DNA from: Hetaerina americana
Lineage: Eukaryota > Arthropoda > Insecta > Odonata > Calopterygidae
Assembly: GCA_022747635.1 (NCBI GenBank)
Contig: JAKTNV010000003.1
Location: 34,526,699-34,590,698 of the forward strand
Reading direction: 5' to 3'
Length of the DNA: 64,000 bases
The notes beneath the pieces were generated by a model, which worked only from the letters and a program-made list of their open reading frames with translations, did no database searches and was not told the DNA's origin. Below, piece after piece: positions 1 to 12,322 of this stretch; the stretch's first letter is position 1, and every line of letters starts with the position of its first letter. Both the position numbers and the translations under genes were made by a program.

Positions 1-3000
1 ATTGGGACGCAATATAAATTACCAATGTGGATAAATATGGCGTTTCATACGAACGACTAGTTTTCGAAAACAATCATCAACCCAGCTTCATAGAAGCGGT
101 GAAAAATAGAAAAGCTAAGTCCTTAATTAAGCCGCGTGGTGCATAATTTCACCGGTCTTTTCAATGCCCTTCCTTCCAGCTAATCTCATCCATTTCTGAA
201 CTGACCACTTTATCTCCTCGTCGCGTCGACGTCTTACTTATCGCCGCCCTCCGCTAAGCACACGTCTTATTTCTTTCATCAGGGGAAGCCATAGCACGGA
301 GCTGGAAGCCATAGTTAGACGGCCATTTGTCAGGCCGAATGGGTTTAAACAGAGCCGACCCAAACAGTGAACGCGATCCGAATGCCTATTGCGTGACTCC
401 AAGTGGTCAACATAAAAGGGCTTCGTTTGTACTCGACCGCAACAAGTCATTGTGAGCTCCGAGGCAGTCGGAAAGAGCGGTAGGGTATCGCTTCCTTTTT
501 CTTCTTCGCCGACCCGTAAAGTGATGGCAATTAAGGGTTCTAAAAGAAAAAGGCAAACCTCAAAATATCGAATGGGGAATATCTTGTAATACATGATTTA
601 AACCTCTTCCAATATATATTAAAAATAAAATAGAACGTTGAATTTTCGTTGTTTATACGCAAAGGAAAACAACCGAAATTATCATAAAGACCCTTAAAAG
701 GTACAAAGAATATTCCAAATTCAACTCTTAAATTTCCTCTATAACTTCGATCCCAATCACATTTGAGATGACGTCGTCATGAAGTGACTTTTTAGCTGTT
801 TATTTAAAGTGCGTAAATACTTGTATGGATACTAAATTAAGTGAACTGTCAATAATTTCGAAATTTTATGTATTTTGACTATTTCCAATATTTTAAACAC
901 TATTCTAAAAGAGTCCATTAGATCCTAATAGTTACGAATAAAGTATATTTTTGTTTTGGTGCGTGAAGTTATGTTAACTTTTTGTTTTTCTAAACGCTTG
1001 TATTCGTCCATTAAACACTCGTACGACAGAGACAAATTATCTAGGTCTTGCTTTTACTATTAATTTGTGTCTCAATGGATTGATTACAGCTACTGCTATT
1101 TTGCTGTCCTACGCCAGGGGCTGAAGCGACTATCAGTTTTAAAGCAATGCCAATGAAAAAAACATGGGATATCAACTATAACCTCAAAAAAAACTTCAGT
1201 AACTAAAGGTATATCCCACCAAAAAAATATAATTTCCTTCGCAAACTGAAGGTGTGATAGCGTTGCATCGCATTTAACCCAGTGGATATAATACGCATTA
1301 CACTCCAGTTCATTCCAAAGTGCCTCCTTTGCAATTAGAGTGGGAGGTCACAGAGAGCGGTGCCCCCGATTTCGTGAGTCGGAGTCAGCGGTGAATTCTG
1401 TATCTCCTTGAAAAAAGCTCTCCCCGAAATAGCCTGGCTGTAGGAGAAATAGATCCAATGGAATTCTTGATTTGGCTCACATTATCAAGTAGGACGTCAG
1501 TGGTTTAACCAATGTCAGATGCAGGGAACCGGTTGGGAATAGCTGCTGTTAATTTAAGGAAGGAGTTGTGTCAAAGACTTGATAAGAATCTGAATCCATA
1601 TCAATGACTGTTCTGTCATCTTCTTGCTTCTGCCTGCCGCGACTTACGGCCTGTTATAGTGATCCTTTTAAGAATTCCTTAACAGGTGGGGTCCTAATAA
1701 TATCTTTTTCGAATATTCTTCACGAAGGTAGAGACATTTTCACTTGCCCTTCTAGCAAGAGTGGCATATTGTCATGAAATGCCGGATATTTATTGTTTGG
1801 TATACGTGCATAGAGTTAGCGAAATGAAAGGGATGATCTTATTTCTTTTTTGATTTTTTCTTTCATGCTTGAAGCAGTATCTCGAGTGAGCTTATGTAAT
1901 AATAAAGTGTTGAAGCTGGAACCATATTCGTCCATTTTACTTTAGGAGGTGAACCGGAAGCGATAATATTGGGCAGGGGTAATATCGTAGGGGGATCTGG
2001 TTTGAAGGAAATGAAATTTACGGATCAAACTAAACTTTTCAAAATATATGTAAGTGAATCTTGAAATTATTTTTACAAGTATTAACTTGTAAAGACCTGA
2101 AAATTTACTCATTGTATTAAATTCATCGCCCATATGACTTCTTTTTTAATTTACCTATGCCTATGCTACAGTTTCAAGTAATTCAGATACTCGAGTCTTT
2201 AATATTTTCAAGCAATAGATGCAAACTTCGTTTTTTGGAAGTCTTTGTACTTTGGCTGGATAATTAAAAAACTTGTGGAGAGTTAATGGTTAATATTTTC
2301 ATGCTGTCATTGACATTTTCAATCCACGCTCTCATAGAAAAAAAGGGAAAGCTTTAAACTAGATAAGGATCATGATTTTCGAAAGTTACCGTCCATTATC
2401 CTGGTATGTCACCTCAAATAATTATAGAAATATACTTTTCGATATTGATTTGAGACAAAGGAACAACGTAAATATAATAAAGAGGAGGATGATAAGGAAT
2501 ACGCCCGACACTAGACGAGCACGAGGCCAATCAATGCAGCAGAGCCTAGGATGGCTGAGGGCGAATAAAGTGGGTTTTGCGATCAACAGGTTTGGGATGC
2601 CATCTCTCGTGTGCTTAATTAATCAGGAGACTCGGGTATCCAGGGATTGATAGGAAGAGTGCAAACCTCTTCTGCTTGGATGCACTCGCACTCGTCATCA
2701 CCCATGCGCATAGCCCATAGTGTACCGAAGCACAGACGGCAGAGCCAACGCCCAAGCGTCCTGCTGGGACGAATCCCACACGCCGCTCTCCCCGTACACT
2801 TGACTTGTCTTTGTCAAATGATGAATAGGATGTGAGAGGCCGATTCAATCGATCGAGGGATCGACAGGAAATTCCTTCATGAAGATATTGGGCTTAGGAA
2901 AAAGAAAGGTGGACGCGATAATTCCTGAGTACGTCCCAGTTTCGTCTTTAAAACTTTCTCTTAGATATCAGAATCATAAAATGAGGTACGAAGGTCATAA

Positions 3001-4020
3001 AATGCCATGGGCTGATAAAACGCAAAGGAAAATTTATTGGCCGATCTTTATTTTCCCTTTGGCCTTGTGAAATCTAAATTTATCTCTCTTTTTTACATTT
3101 TAATAAGTCTTGCCTATTCATATTCAATTGCAAGGAAGAAACTAAAGGAAGCAAATAAAATAACCGTGTGAATCGTAATATTTATTTGGTTGGTTCTTCA
3201 TTAAGGTTAACCCTAAAAGAAAATTCTGAAATATTCTGAAAAATATCTAGCACAAAAACACACGCTTTGAGCTTAGAGGATGAACTCGATCTATTTGCTC
3301 CATGAATTGGTTATAGTTGCCCTTAAAATGTAATATTCCTAGAATTAGATGGTATCACTTATTTCAGTACATTATGGAACTCGTTTGAATTTACGGACAA
3401 CATGCCGAATCATTAATCAGTCATTAATTGGTATTGAACTTGTTATTAAGTAACGGACGTGAAAAATGTTAAGTTTAAGCTATCGATAAATGAGCTGCAT
3501 TGCTCCTTTTAACTTATATAGTCTCATTTTAGGTAATTCTGTCTCAACAGCTTTCTGGCATCTTGCTTGTCTCCAAAAAACTTGATGTCATCTCATTTTC
3601 CTTTTACGCGTGACGACCGCTGTTTTAGATTTGCATATTTTTTGAAAGGAATATATAAACGTGGGGTCATTATTCTGACTAACGCAAATTAGGGAATGAT
3701 TGATAGAACGCGAGTGAGTAAGGGTCAACGGCCCGCAAAATATGTATTCTAAACAAGTTAAATACCTTAGGAAGAATAGAAAAACATTTCCCTATTTCTG
3801 AAAGGCTGCTGGTATAAACTACATAGATTCGTTTAATCTAAAGAGTGAATAAACGATAGATGACAATTATTTTAAGATTAGAATACAAAGAGGGATAGAC
3901 CAAAAATCAGGCCTAAGATCAGGATTCGTAGAATTTTTGCCTGATTAACTATTAATTCATTAACAAATAAATCACTCATCATTAAACCATCCCGATATAT
4001 GTAGGCGAATCTCGCACACC
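1..4020. other. AT-rich non-coding stretch, no gene recognised
   Basis: No exon-like sequence with recognisable homology is seen. Two patches of more balanced composition (about 235-530 and 2500-2850) carry short open frames that resemble no family I know. They may be old repeats or intron sequence of the minus-strand RGS gene whose exon lies at 12.3 kb. Confidence 0.5.
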
Positions 4021-4084
4021 AAGAGACATTTGTGACATTTGACGTTTGTGACATTTGACGTTTGTGACAAGAGACATTTGTGAC
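4021..4084. repeat. Four-unit 16-bp minisatellite in A-B-B-A order
   Basis: Four consecutive 16-bp units. Units 1 and 4 (4021-4036, 4069-4084) read aagagacatttgtgac. Units 2 and 3 (4037-4052, 4053-4068) read atttgacgtttgtgac. Both unit types end in the same tttgtgac core, so the array is a short tandem repeat with two variants. There is no unique spacer between units, so it is not a CRISPR array. Confidence 0.85.
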
Positions 4085-6128
4085 ATCCTTTTGCACCCCG
4101 ATATCATTGAACAGCGATGATTGCAACGTCAATAAGGAATTTTGTTTATTTATATCCATGAGTTGTAATGCTGCAATACACAGATGTAATTTTTAAAAAT
4201 GATTTCCTTTTGCTATTTCAGCGGCTGTATACCAAAATGATCGACTTGACTGAAGGCATTATTTGATATCTACAGCAGCAATAAATGGAATGTATTCTTC
4301 ACAGCATAGGTGGCATGCCTTGGATGAGGCTTAAGGGTGAGAGAACATATTTAAAGGCCATATGGCTACCCTCATACAATTCTCAAGAAGAAATAAATGT
4401 ATGTATAATCACTAAACCATGCATAAATAAATTTTAAAATGAGCTTCAAGAAGGATGATCAATACAGTCTAATTATCCTGATGGAACCTATGAGAAGAGA
4501 AGATAGCTAAAAACAGCCTCCAAAAAGTTAATAAGTAACTAAATTATGCAAATTACGCTTGTATAAGATTAAAAGTTTTATTACCGCCAGCGACTGGTTA
4601 TGCTCGAGTACAATCAGTTGCTTTTTACAAAAGCATTTAGAAATCTGTGGACAAATTATTTGTGGCATTATATCTCTTATCCCCCTAATAGTTGCAATTT
4701 ATACGGAAATTTATGGCTTTAAATTGCTGTATTATTATTCGCCATATGATTATAAAATCTGATTGGCTCCTTAAATAATGCTAAACGATTTACGACTCGA
4801 TAGTCTTTCCTGCTCCCATTTTCACCCTTATATTTTGAAGGGAATATTCAATCTAAGTAGTTTCACTTGCTAAATTCGAAATCACGTTTTTATGTCCTTT
4901 TATTTCCTGTACTTATGCAATCTAAATTTCCCAATGGAAGAAAAGATTTATTTCTCCCCTTCCCCGGCATTATGCCGCAATCAATCCTGATAATCACATT
5001 GTAAACCATTATTTCGGTGAATTATGGACTCGAAAGAAAATTGCAGACTGTTGATGTTTTCTGGGGATCAATAAGACCGAAAGCGATCGTAAGCCGTCAC
5101 TTTCTTCAGCCTGCGTCCGTTCGCGGACATTTCTTTAGTGCGCGCGACGAAGGAAGGGTCGTCAACCTGTTAAACGTGCGCTGGGAAGTGGCACGCAAAG
5201 CACAAGAGTATTGAGCGGCGTATTACATACCGCTTCGTACGAAAGTAATTCATCTCGAATTAGGAATTTTACGGGAGTAAACTCAGTTTGAGAACCATAA
5301 AAGAATGAAAACATTTAATTCTGATAAATATTACGAATTTAGTATAGGTCTAAGTTTAGTGCAATTATCCTAGTACTCCAAGAATTTTATTTTCCCGTTT
5401 GGTAGGATCGAGAATAAGCTGATTGCAGTGAAATAATTTCGACGAAGCTTAAAAGCGTCTCGGAACCAACGAGAAGCTACTAAAAGGACACAATTACGTA
5501 GGAAAATTATATTTTGTGGAAGCAAAATTTTTGAGAGAGCTAATCAGATCTTTTCAAAACAAACCCTCAACAAAGAAATACTCGAGTAAAACAATAAAAA
5601 ATGAATTTGCAGAGCAACTGTAGATGGGAAATTACACATTCCTCACAAATGTTTTTAGAAAAAGGTCGACAAAAATTTACAAATCTCCGATATCCGAGAT
5701 CAATTCTTGCAGGAGAAGGTGAATGCAAACTGTAATGACTGCTGACGGAGTCGACATTATTTATGCAAGAACGCGTTTTGACCGACGGCGGTGGGGACAG
5801 CCGTAAACAGGACTTGTGCACCAGGTCCCCTTAAAGAGTTTTCCAGGAATAAAAATATCGATTGGGTTCCGCATCCAGACAGAAATAATTCAAAATACTG
5901 AGCCAATTTACTACTTTGCTTTGAATAATGAAGGGTTTGCCCCTAAAGACGGAGTAACAAGAGAATAACACAAATAGCGAAGTAGCCAAATATTTGTGGA
6001 GTGGCAGAGAAGAAAGTCTACGAGGGGTATGAAAAAAGGGGGATTTACACAGGGGGTGACAATAAAATTAGCATCAGGAAACACGATTTCAATGACCTAT
6101 TTAATGCTACAATCGTATTATTATTAGT
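4085..6128. other. AT-rich non-coding stretch, nothing recognised
   Basis: The short open frames here (for example plus strand 5017-5214 and minus strand 5567-5821) match no domain I know and have no supporting splice context. I see no repeat boundary or RNA gene. Confidence 0.45.
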
Positions 6129-6146
6129 ATAAATAAATAAATAAAT

Positions 6147-6216
<70 letters not shown>
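6129..6216. repeat. (TAAA)n/(TA)n microsatellite
   Basis: A short TAAA run passes into a TA dinucleotide tract of about 70 bp, interrupted once by an extra A near 6159. The Tyr/Ile-alternating open frames across it are translations of the repeat, not genes. Confidence 0.95.
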
Positions 6217-6219
<3 letters not shown>

Positions 6220-8099
6220 ATTATAAGTATTGTAATTTTCATCGGAGAGATTCAGATTATTGGGTTGCAACTTTAGTTTTAGCAGGACTACGGAGGTTTT
6301 TATATCCGAACGATTGAATGCCATTATAAATAATTTATAATTGAATTACATTATTTTTCAAATTCTAATGTTTTATTGGTAGGTAATTACAACTAACCTA
6401 TGAGTAAACTCCATTTTTTCCTTATTTTACTCCATTCAGAGTAATTCACGCCGCAAAGTTATCAAATGGTAGAGATACAAACGTTTAACCTGAAATATTA
6501 TTTGGTATGAAGGTTTGTGCATCAATGATCTCAAAGATTATTTGAAAAAAAAACTGTAGCTTTTCACGGCTAAAAGATTAATATTAATTATTCTATTTGA
6601 TACGGAAGACTTAAAAGAAAAAGACTGAGTAGTAATATAATGAAAAAGTCAATCAATATTTTGCCATGAAGGGTACTTTTGAATTGCTTGGAAACATGGA
6701 CACTACGGTCAATGTGAAAATACAAGAGGCTCATTTGAGAAGCTAGTAAGATAGAGGATGAAAGTAAGAAAAATTAAGTAATATTTGAGTGCATTTAGGG
6801 ACGAAAGTTTGAGGTGTATTAAATATTGAGGCGACATTTGAAGAGATGGTATTTTATCAGAAAACTAGAAAATGAAATAACGGGAAGGTTAATGATAATC
6901 AACAAAAGTTAAGTCATAAAACATGCATTTTAGACAATTCAGAGCACAGAAAATATCAGAAAAATGCATAAAAGATACAACCAGTTTGATTGAACATTTT
7001 TCCTCCCTATTCATTTTTAGGTAGCATATTAGTATTTAAATCCCCTCAAGGATTACAATGAATATCAGGAACCCTGAAATAATACCATTATGTGCTACCA
7101 TGTTTAGAGGATATCCTCAGATAATACAGTAAAATAAGAATTTAAGCTCTTAGACTTGTCGAAAAACAATCAGGGTTAATAAGAGGTGGTAAACGTAGTG
7201 TTTATAAGTTTTTATTTTTTAATAATATGCTACAAAATCCTATGAAGGTGATTTTAATTGGTGAGCCACTCCTTCCACCAATATGCTCCTGGCAGAGAGA
7301 GAGGGAAATATCTCTCCATGATATGAGTCATGGTATATGGATGATGGTTTAGATCAAAGTGTTCATTACCGAAAGTCATTTTACTAAAGGCACGTTTTCA
7401 TTACTTTATTGGCCGCAAACTGTGACAGAAATGGGGAACCACCTCGTTATCAGCCAGATAATCAGTAGCTAATCACAATTCTTTCGACTTTTGTTGGTAA
7501 AATATAAAATAAAACCCCGTAAACAAAATAGTTCAGAGATAAACCATTCCTCCTTTGGATCCGAGGGACTATTGGGGGTGTACATTATTCAAGTGTGTCA
7601 ATTTAGTATTTGAGGGTTAATTTGAACATTTGATAGGCCTTAGAATCTCAGAGTAGGTATAGAAATAATAGGATTTAAACTATTCATATTAAATATAACT
7701 ATGGTCCGAAAAATTAGGCTTTCAGATCAGAGGCTACTAAATATTTCACACAAGATACTCAAATAAGCTCGCACGGATGGAGACATGCTGGGGAAGATTT
7801 CGATGAAGGGGTCGATGAAATGAGAATGAAAAGCTCTACGATGCAAAGCCAGTAAATTGTATATCTAGCCAAATAAACCCTAGGACACAGTGCTGGGAAA
7901 TTTAATTCATGTTTGAGTCACATGACGGTAAAGATTTTAAATTTTCATTAGAATTCGATCGATGAAGTCTAAGATGTAACTGCGTCTTGGGATTACGAGA
8001 GTTATGAAAAGATTTGAAGCAGAGAATTAATAAAAACTGTTAGAATTGTGTGACATCGTTGAATAGAACAAGAAGAATGATGAGTAGGAAGACATAAAC
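6217..8099. other. AT-rich non-coding stretch, possibly the 5' part of the following LINE
   Basis: No gene is recognised. From about 7790 the plus strand carries short acidic segments (such as EDFDEGVDEM) that could be a worn remnant of the endonuclease region of the LINE beginning near 8.1 kb. The resemblance is too weak to move the boundary. Confidence 0.4.
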
Positions 8100-8973
8100 T
8101 ATCTCTATGTAGAGAACGAGAAGAAAGGCTATTGAAGTTATGTGAAAAATACAAATTCTGCGGTAAATAAAGAGTTCTAGACAAGTTACGGAGGATGGAA
8201 GGTGTCCACTTGCGGAAAATGACAGAGAAAAATGGAAACTATCTTATTACATTCGTCCTAATAATGTAAAAATTGAGGAATCTAGTCAAAGGCTGAAAAA
8301 ATAATCCGGATGTAATATCGATAGTGGCCATAATTTAATATTAGCAACAAATAAAATAAGTTCAAGAGCCTGAAGAACTGAGCGTAGGGAGAAATATTAC
8401 AAGAAACCGAGCCGAGACTTGAATTCTGGCGGAAACAAAAGAAAAAATATATGAGGTCGTAACAACACAGAATCGATCGGGCGAAGATGGCAAGGCATAA
8501 AAATTAGAATATTGGAATTCACAAAGAAAGCGGTAGGGCGGAGTAAATTTGAGGAAAGGAAACAATGGCTCAAAGATAAAAGGCTGGCTCTATTTGAAGA
8601 GATAATACAGTACAAATATTCAAGAAAAAATGAAGTGGAAAAAATAAAAAAAGAATTAGATGGAGAATTCAACTTAAGCAAAGAGAAAATGATTGAAATG
8701 ATAGCCGAAGAGCAAAATATAATGGATAATAACTATACGAAGAAGAGCAATGTAAGTTTGAGCTGGGACAAAGCTGCTTTTGTAATCGCTAGGAATTCCT
8801 TCGACGAGTCAAGAGCAAAGGGAAATGAAACTCGAGAAGGTAGCAGTGAATCGCATTGTGGAGGAAGATGAAACAAAAATGTGGAGATAATATTAGGAAT
8901 AAATCAATGATAGAAGATAAATACGCGGAAGAACAATCACAAAAATTACCGTGGGTTACAACGTGAAAGATTA
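8100..8973 (+). pseudogene. LINE ORF2 fragment: endonuclease end and linker
   Basis: The best preserved open part (8512-8868) encodes about 119 residues, including EFTKKAVGRSKFEERKQWL followed by a charged helix-forming segment. This pattern is typical of the linker between the endonuclease and reverse transcriptase of arthropod LINEs, where a short basic motif precedes a Glu/Lys-rich stretch. Upstream, in other frames, are the weak endonuclease motifs. The fragment stops at the mariner insertion and no intact catalytic set remains. Confidence 0.65.
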
Positions 8974-8975
8974 TA

Positions 8976-9902
8976 CAGGGTCACACCCAAAAGTGGTACG
9001 ACTGATTTTTTTACAAGAATTTTATTGACGATATACTTACATCGACTTAATAATCTTCAAAGTATGCTCCTTGAGCTGCTACACTCTTAGAATAACGTTG
9101 CTCCCATTCCCCGTACGCCCGCTGGAAATTTTCTTCGGGGATGCCGTTGATGACCCTCGTCGAAGCCTCTTGAACGGCCTTTATCGAGTCAAAACGTCGT
9201 CCCTTGAGCTGTCTTTTCATCAGGGGGAAGAAGAAGAAGTCCGGTGGTGCCAGATCGGGAGAATAGGGCGGGTGCAGCTACGTGGCAACGCCGTATTTGG
9301 CCAGGGGCTGTCTGACGACGAGCGCGCCATGGCAGAATTTTCGGCACCATCTTGGCGCACACCTTGCGCATGGCCAAATCCTGTGAAATTATGCGTTGGA
9401 CGTTGGATGCAGACAGACCCAACTGGTCTGCAATTTCTTCACTGGTTAAGCGTCGGTCTGTGTTCAGCAGTGTCCTCGCTCTGTCCACATTCGTGTCGGT
9501 TCTTGCCGTCGACGGCCGTCCGGAGCGTTGGTCGTCTTCAACGAGCTCCATACCCTCTTTAAACAACTTGTGCCACTCAAATACTGTGGAGCGGCTTAAG
9601 GCAGTGTCCCCATAAGCCTGCTTGATCATATCAAGGGTCTCAGTTGCCGTCTTCCCGAGTTTTGCACAAAAATTCACGGAATAACGTTGCTCTAAATTCA
9701 GATTCATTTTGTTTTTCGATGCGGACAAAAAACTTGCTTCACTAAAAACGGTGTCCTCACTCAACGACAGCCCGCAGGCGACTGAGGTAGGTGTCGGTCT
9801 GTTGCTAAGAGCCCCCTCCACCTTACCCTGCCAGGTTGACCCCCTCCACCGCTCCGTTCGCGCCAGAGAAAATCAGTCCTACCACTTTCGGGTGCGACCC
9901 TG
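8976..9902 (-). mobile_element. Internally deleted mariner transposon
   Basis: The element is bounded by TA dinucleotides at 8974-8975 and 9903-9904, the target duplication expected of Tc1/mariner elements. Inverted terminal repeats of about 35 bp (8976-9010 and 9868-9902) begin CAGGGTC, end in ACTGATTTT and differ at only about four positions. At 927 bp it is roughly 350 bp shorter than a full mariner, because the middle of the transposase gene is missing. It lies antisense inside the plus-strand LINE, so it is younger than that LINE. With both termini kept it could once have moved if a transposase was supplied in trans; whether it did is inference. Confidence 0.93.
9047..9707 (-). pseudogene. 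Mariner transposase with central deletion
   Basis: Translation starts at the ATG at 9707 (MNLNLEQRYSVNF). The N-terminal paired-like DNA-binding region follows, with two helix-turn-helix segments, a GRPSTART-like linker, and then LAMRKVCAKMVPKIL near 9345. The sequence then jumps to the C-terminal catalytic part, which reads in another frame: ALVVRQPLAKYGVAT, a stop, then YSPDLAPPDFF. The third catalytic Asp is at 9241-9239. The natural end, GAYFEDY plus stop, is at 9047-9049. The first two catalytic Asp residues and everything between are deleted, so it cannot be active. The deletion seems to end just after the HDN motif of the second Asp. Confidence 0.92.
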
Positions 9903-10139
9903 TATGTACCATGCTCCGCTATTAATATGACGCTGCATCGAAAGATCTACGGGCAAATAGTGCACAACGGATCAACGAGATACCATCGGAATCAATATAA
10001 ACCGGAGAAAAAAAGACTTATATAGCTGTGCACATAAATCTATGCTATTTATGCAAAAGGAGGAATGTCAACTTGCTAAAGAACATCGTTTTATGAACAA
10101 TTACAAAAAATGCAGAAAAATGAGAAATGTTCAAAATTA

Positions 10140-11140
10140 AGAACAATTAGGAAGAAGATCCCCGTTTCTGACCCTAGCAAAAGGATGGTCTATCAAATCG
10201 GAGTGGTAAGTGGAAGAATACTTCAGTGAAAATCAATTCAGATTAGGAAGAAGAGGGGGAAAAAGATTCTATTCTTATTCTCAAACCTATTGTTGAGAAG
10301 AAAACGCATAAATACCAAATGACCTTTATTGCCATTGTGTCTCTGGTGAAAGATTTTGAAAACGTGGACTGGAACGTAATACTACGTATTTTTTTGGAAA
10401 TTGGAATAAACTACAACGAAAGAAGATTGATACCCGCTCTATCTAGAGAGCAGAGAACAGTGATCAAATGCGATGATAGTAGCGGATAAGCTAAAATAAA
10501 GAAATTGTTTATTGCTAAACCAATAAAAGAGATCAAGAGAGGCAAATAGGGGTGGGCGAATAGACGAAAAAGGCAAAATTACGGGGCAACATAGCTAGGA
10601 GTACCTGCCAAGGAGATTAACCTAAACTGGAGAGAGAATAAAAAAGTATTGAAAGAAAATACTGGAAATAGCCTCTAGCTGGAATAAGAAAAATAATTTT
10701 AAAATGAAACTAGCATCGGATACATTTAACATAGTAGAAGTATTTACTTGTGATTTCTGGGCCTAAAACTGTGACGGTAGAAGAAAGAGCCAAAAAGAAA
10801 CTATAAGTCAGAAGAAATAATTATTAACAGCAAATAACAATAGCGTGACCAAGAGGAAACAATTGATAATTTTTTATTTTGAACAAATTTATCTTTGGTT
10901 GTTGATCTACGGAGTAAAGTCTATGTGAGACCTTAATAGTTGTATGTAAGACACTAGACAAGATGAAAGGAAAACTAATGTGGCACATTCGTAGTCACTA
11001 AGATTTACTGGAGATCAAAATGGAAGGAAGAGAAATGAAGGGGTAGGTCTGGAATACATTACGCGAAACTAGTGATGGGAGCATGCGCAAGAAACAAAAC
11101 GAAGGAATTGAAAATTTTCAGATAGCGGGTGGACAATTAA
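10140..11140 (+). pseudogene. LINE ORF2 fragment: reverse transcriptase and C-terminus
   Basis: Segments in shifting frames match LINE reverse transcriptase: EYFSENQF near 10,220 (motif before the fingers), FIAIVSLVKDFENVDWN at about 10,325 (motif A region), then INYNERRLIPALSREQRTVIK. Near 10.8-11.1 kb are remnants of the post-RT region, for example LLTANNNSVTKRKQ and a Gly/Lys/Arg-rich piece before the 3' end. Motif C (YADD or similar) was not found intact. A related minus-strand copy lies at 33.7-35.0 kb. Confidence 0.7.
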
Positions 11141-11160
11141 AATTAATTCTCTGAATGAAA

Positions 11161-12316
11161 ATAACCCATGGCATTGGTTCTATGATAACAAAATGTTTTT
11201 CGAGTCATTACAAAAGTAACAAGGTAATGCCAAAGGACTTATATTCATTATACATTTGATAGTTTCACGTAATGGATACACTAATGTGGTCAAAATGCAG
11301 TAAACTTCATTGCCAACATACTCAATTAATTGATTTATCAAAATGTTTTGATGAAAATTATTTTTAATCAAATCAAATAACTTCATTAAGGTTTTTAATC
11401 CTCAAAACTATTAACTTTTAAACGGAACTGAGTATCTGTCTGTGCATGTTTTATGTATATCTAAATTTTTCACTGTATCTTCCACTTTTTTCGACTACTT
11501 AAAATTATGTCAAAAATTATGTCAAATTTACGAAAAATGTTATATACTGGAATCGCAAAGATTCAGTTGCTTCTGTCAAATATGCAAGTTATACCTTGAG
11601 TTTTAAGTTATTTCCGCTAACCAAGAATTTCCAGATGCATTACAATAAATTACTTAATACTCGAGTCAACCGTGGCCTTTCTGCAGAAGAATACACAGAA
11701 TTCGTTCAACGTAGGATAGAAAAATAATTGGAGGCTAATGATATAATGTCCCGCCGAAGAACCTAACTAAGAAGTATTTTAAAATTAATGACCGTCTCGG
11801 ATTTTTGCAAATCTTCCAATTATCCTTAAACGACAATCCTCTAACGTTGCATCCTCAACGTCGAAATTTAAAACATCACAGACATAATGAAATCGCAATT
11901 CCTTTATGGTATTTTCATCATGACCCGTAGTTAATACTATTTGAAAGATTTTGCGTTATGCTCCCAAAGCAGGCGAATATTCGATCGATCCAGAAATTTT
12001 ATTTGGAAAAAAAACATGGCCATTTCAATTTAGAAACATAATGTTAGCCCATGACCAACGGATTTCAAATGTTTAATTCCCTCCCTCGCTCCCCAACCCA
12101 TCTCGTCCCTCTCCACATATGACCAAGTGCCCTAAAGAGGGCAAATGGAGAGACGGAGAATGTGCACTCGTTTGCTTGAGAGAGAGAAGGGAAGCAATAA
12201 TGCTTTCTTAACCTCAACGCCTTATTCCCTCCCTCCCTCACTGCCTTCCTCTTGGTAGAGAGGCGCAAGAGATAGAGAGCACACTCGTCCGAGGGAGCAC
12301 TTCCCCCCCACCCCCC
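11161..12316. other. Intronic sequence 3' of the RGS exon, nothing else recognised
   Basis: On the minus strand this directly follows the splice donor of the RGS exon, so it is intron if that gene model is right. It contains AT-rich sequence and a short purine-rich patch near 12,170-12,195. I searched the minus-strand translations from here to position 1 for an RGS box and saw none. Confidence 0.5.
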
Positions 12317-12322
12317 ACTCAC
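12317..12322 (-). promoter_or_regulatory. Splice donor of the RGS exon
   Basis: On the minus strand the exon ends CCTG and is followed by GTGAGT, a consensus 5' splice site. The exon closes after two bases (TG) of a codon, so the next exon supplies the third base. The apparent Trp that the unspliced frame reads here is therefore not certain; Cys is equally possible. Confidence 0.8.

Larger units (their letters stand above)
8100..11160 (+). mobile_element. Decayed non-LTR retrotransposon (LINE), interrupted by a mariner
   Basis: The plus strand holds the worn ORF2 of an endonuclease/reverse-transcriptase LINE in the expected order. First comes the end of the endonuclease (REREERLLKLCEKY near 8110-8160, then DSGHNLIL near 8320 in place of the usual SDHN motif). 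Next is the Lys/Glu-rich linker (8512-8870). Then comes reverse transcriptase with motif-A-like FIAIVSLVKDFENVDWN at about 10325. The remnant ends in a basic C-terminal region near 10.9-11.1 kb. Many stops and frameshifts show it is dead. The copy is split by an antisense mariner at 8976-9902. The clade is not resolved; the 5' limit is uncertain and the 3' limit is approximate. Confidence 0.75.

Noticed and set aside
238..594. 118-codon minus-strand frame
   Set aside because: It matches no family I know and has no start or splice context. It is more likely chance or an old repeat.
4021..4084. CRISPR-like array
   Set aside because: Units are contiguous with no unique spacers, and the genome is eukaryotic.
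6124..6324. Tyr/Ile repeat frames (also at 46.6 and 48.3 kb)
   Set aside because: They are translations of (TA)n microsatellites.
8512..8871. Small independent gene encoding a charged 119-residue protein
   Set aside because: It fits the linker segment of the surrounding LINE ORF2, with endonuclease motifs before it and reverse transcriptase after the mariner.
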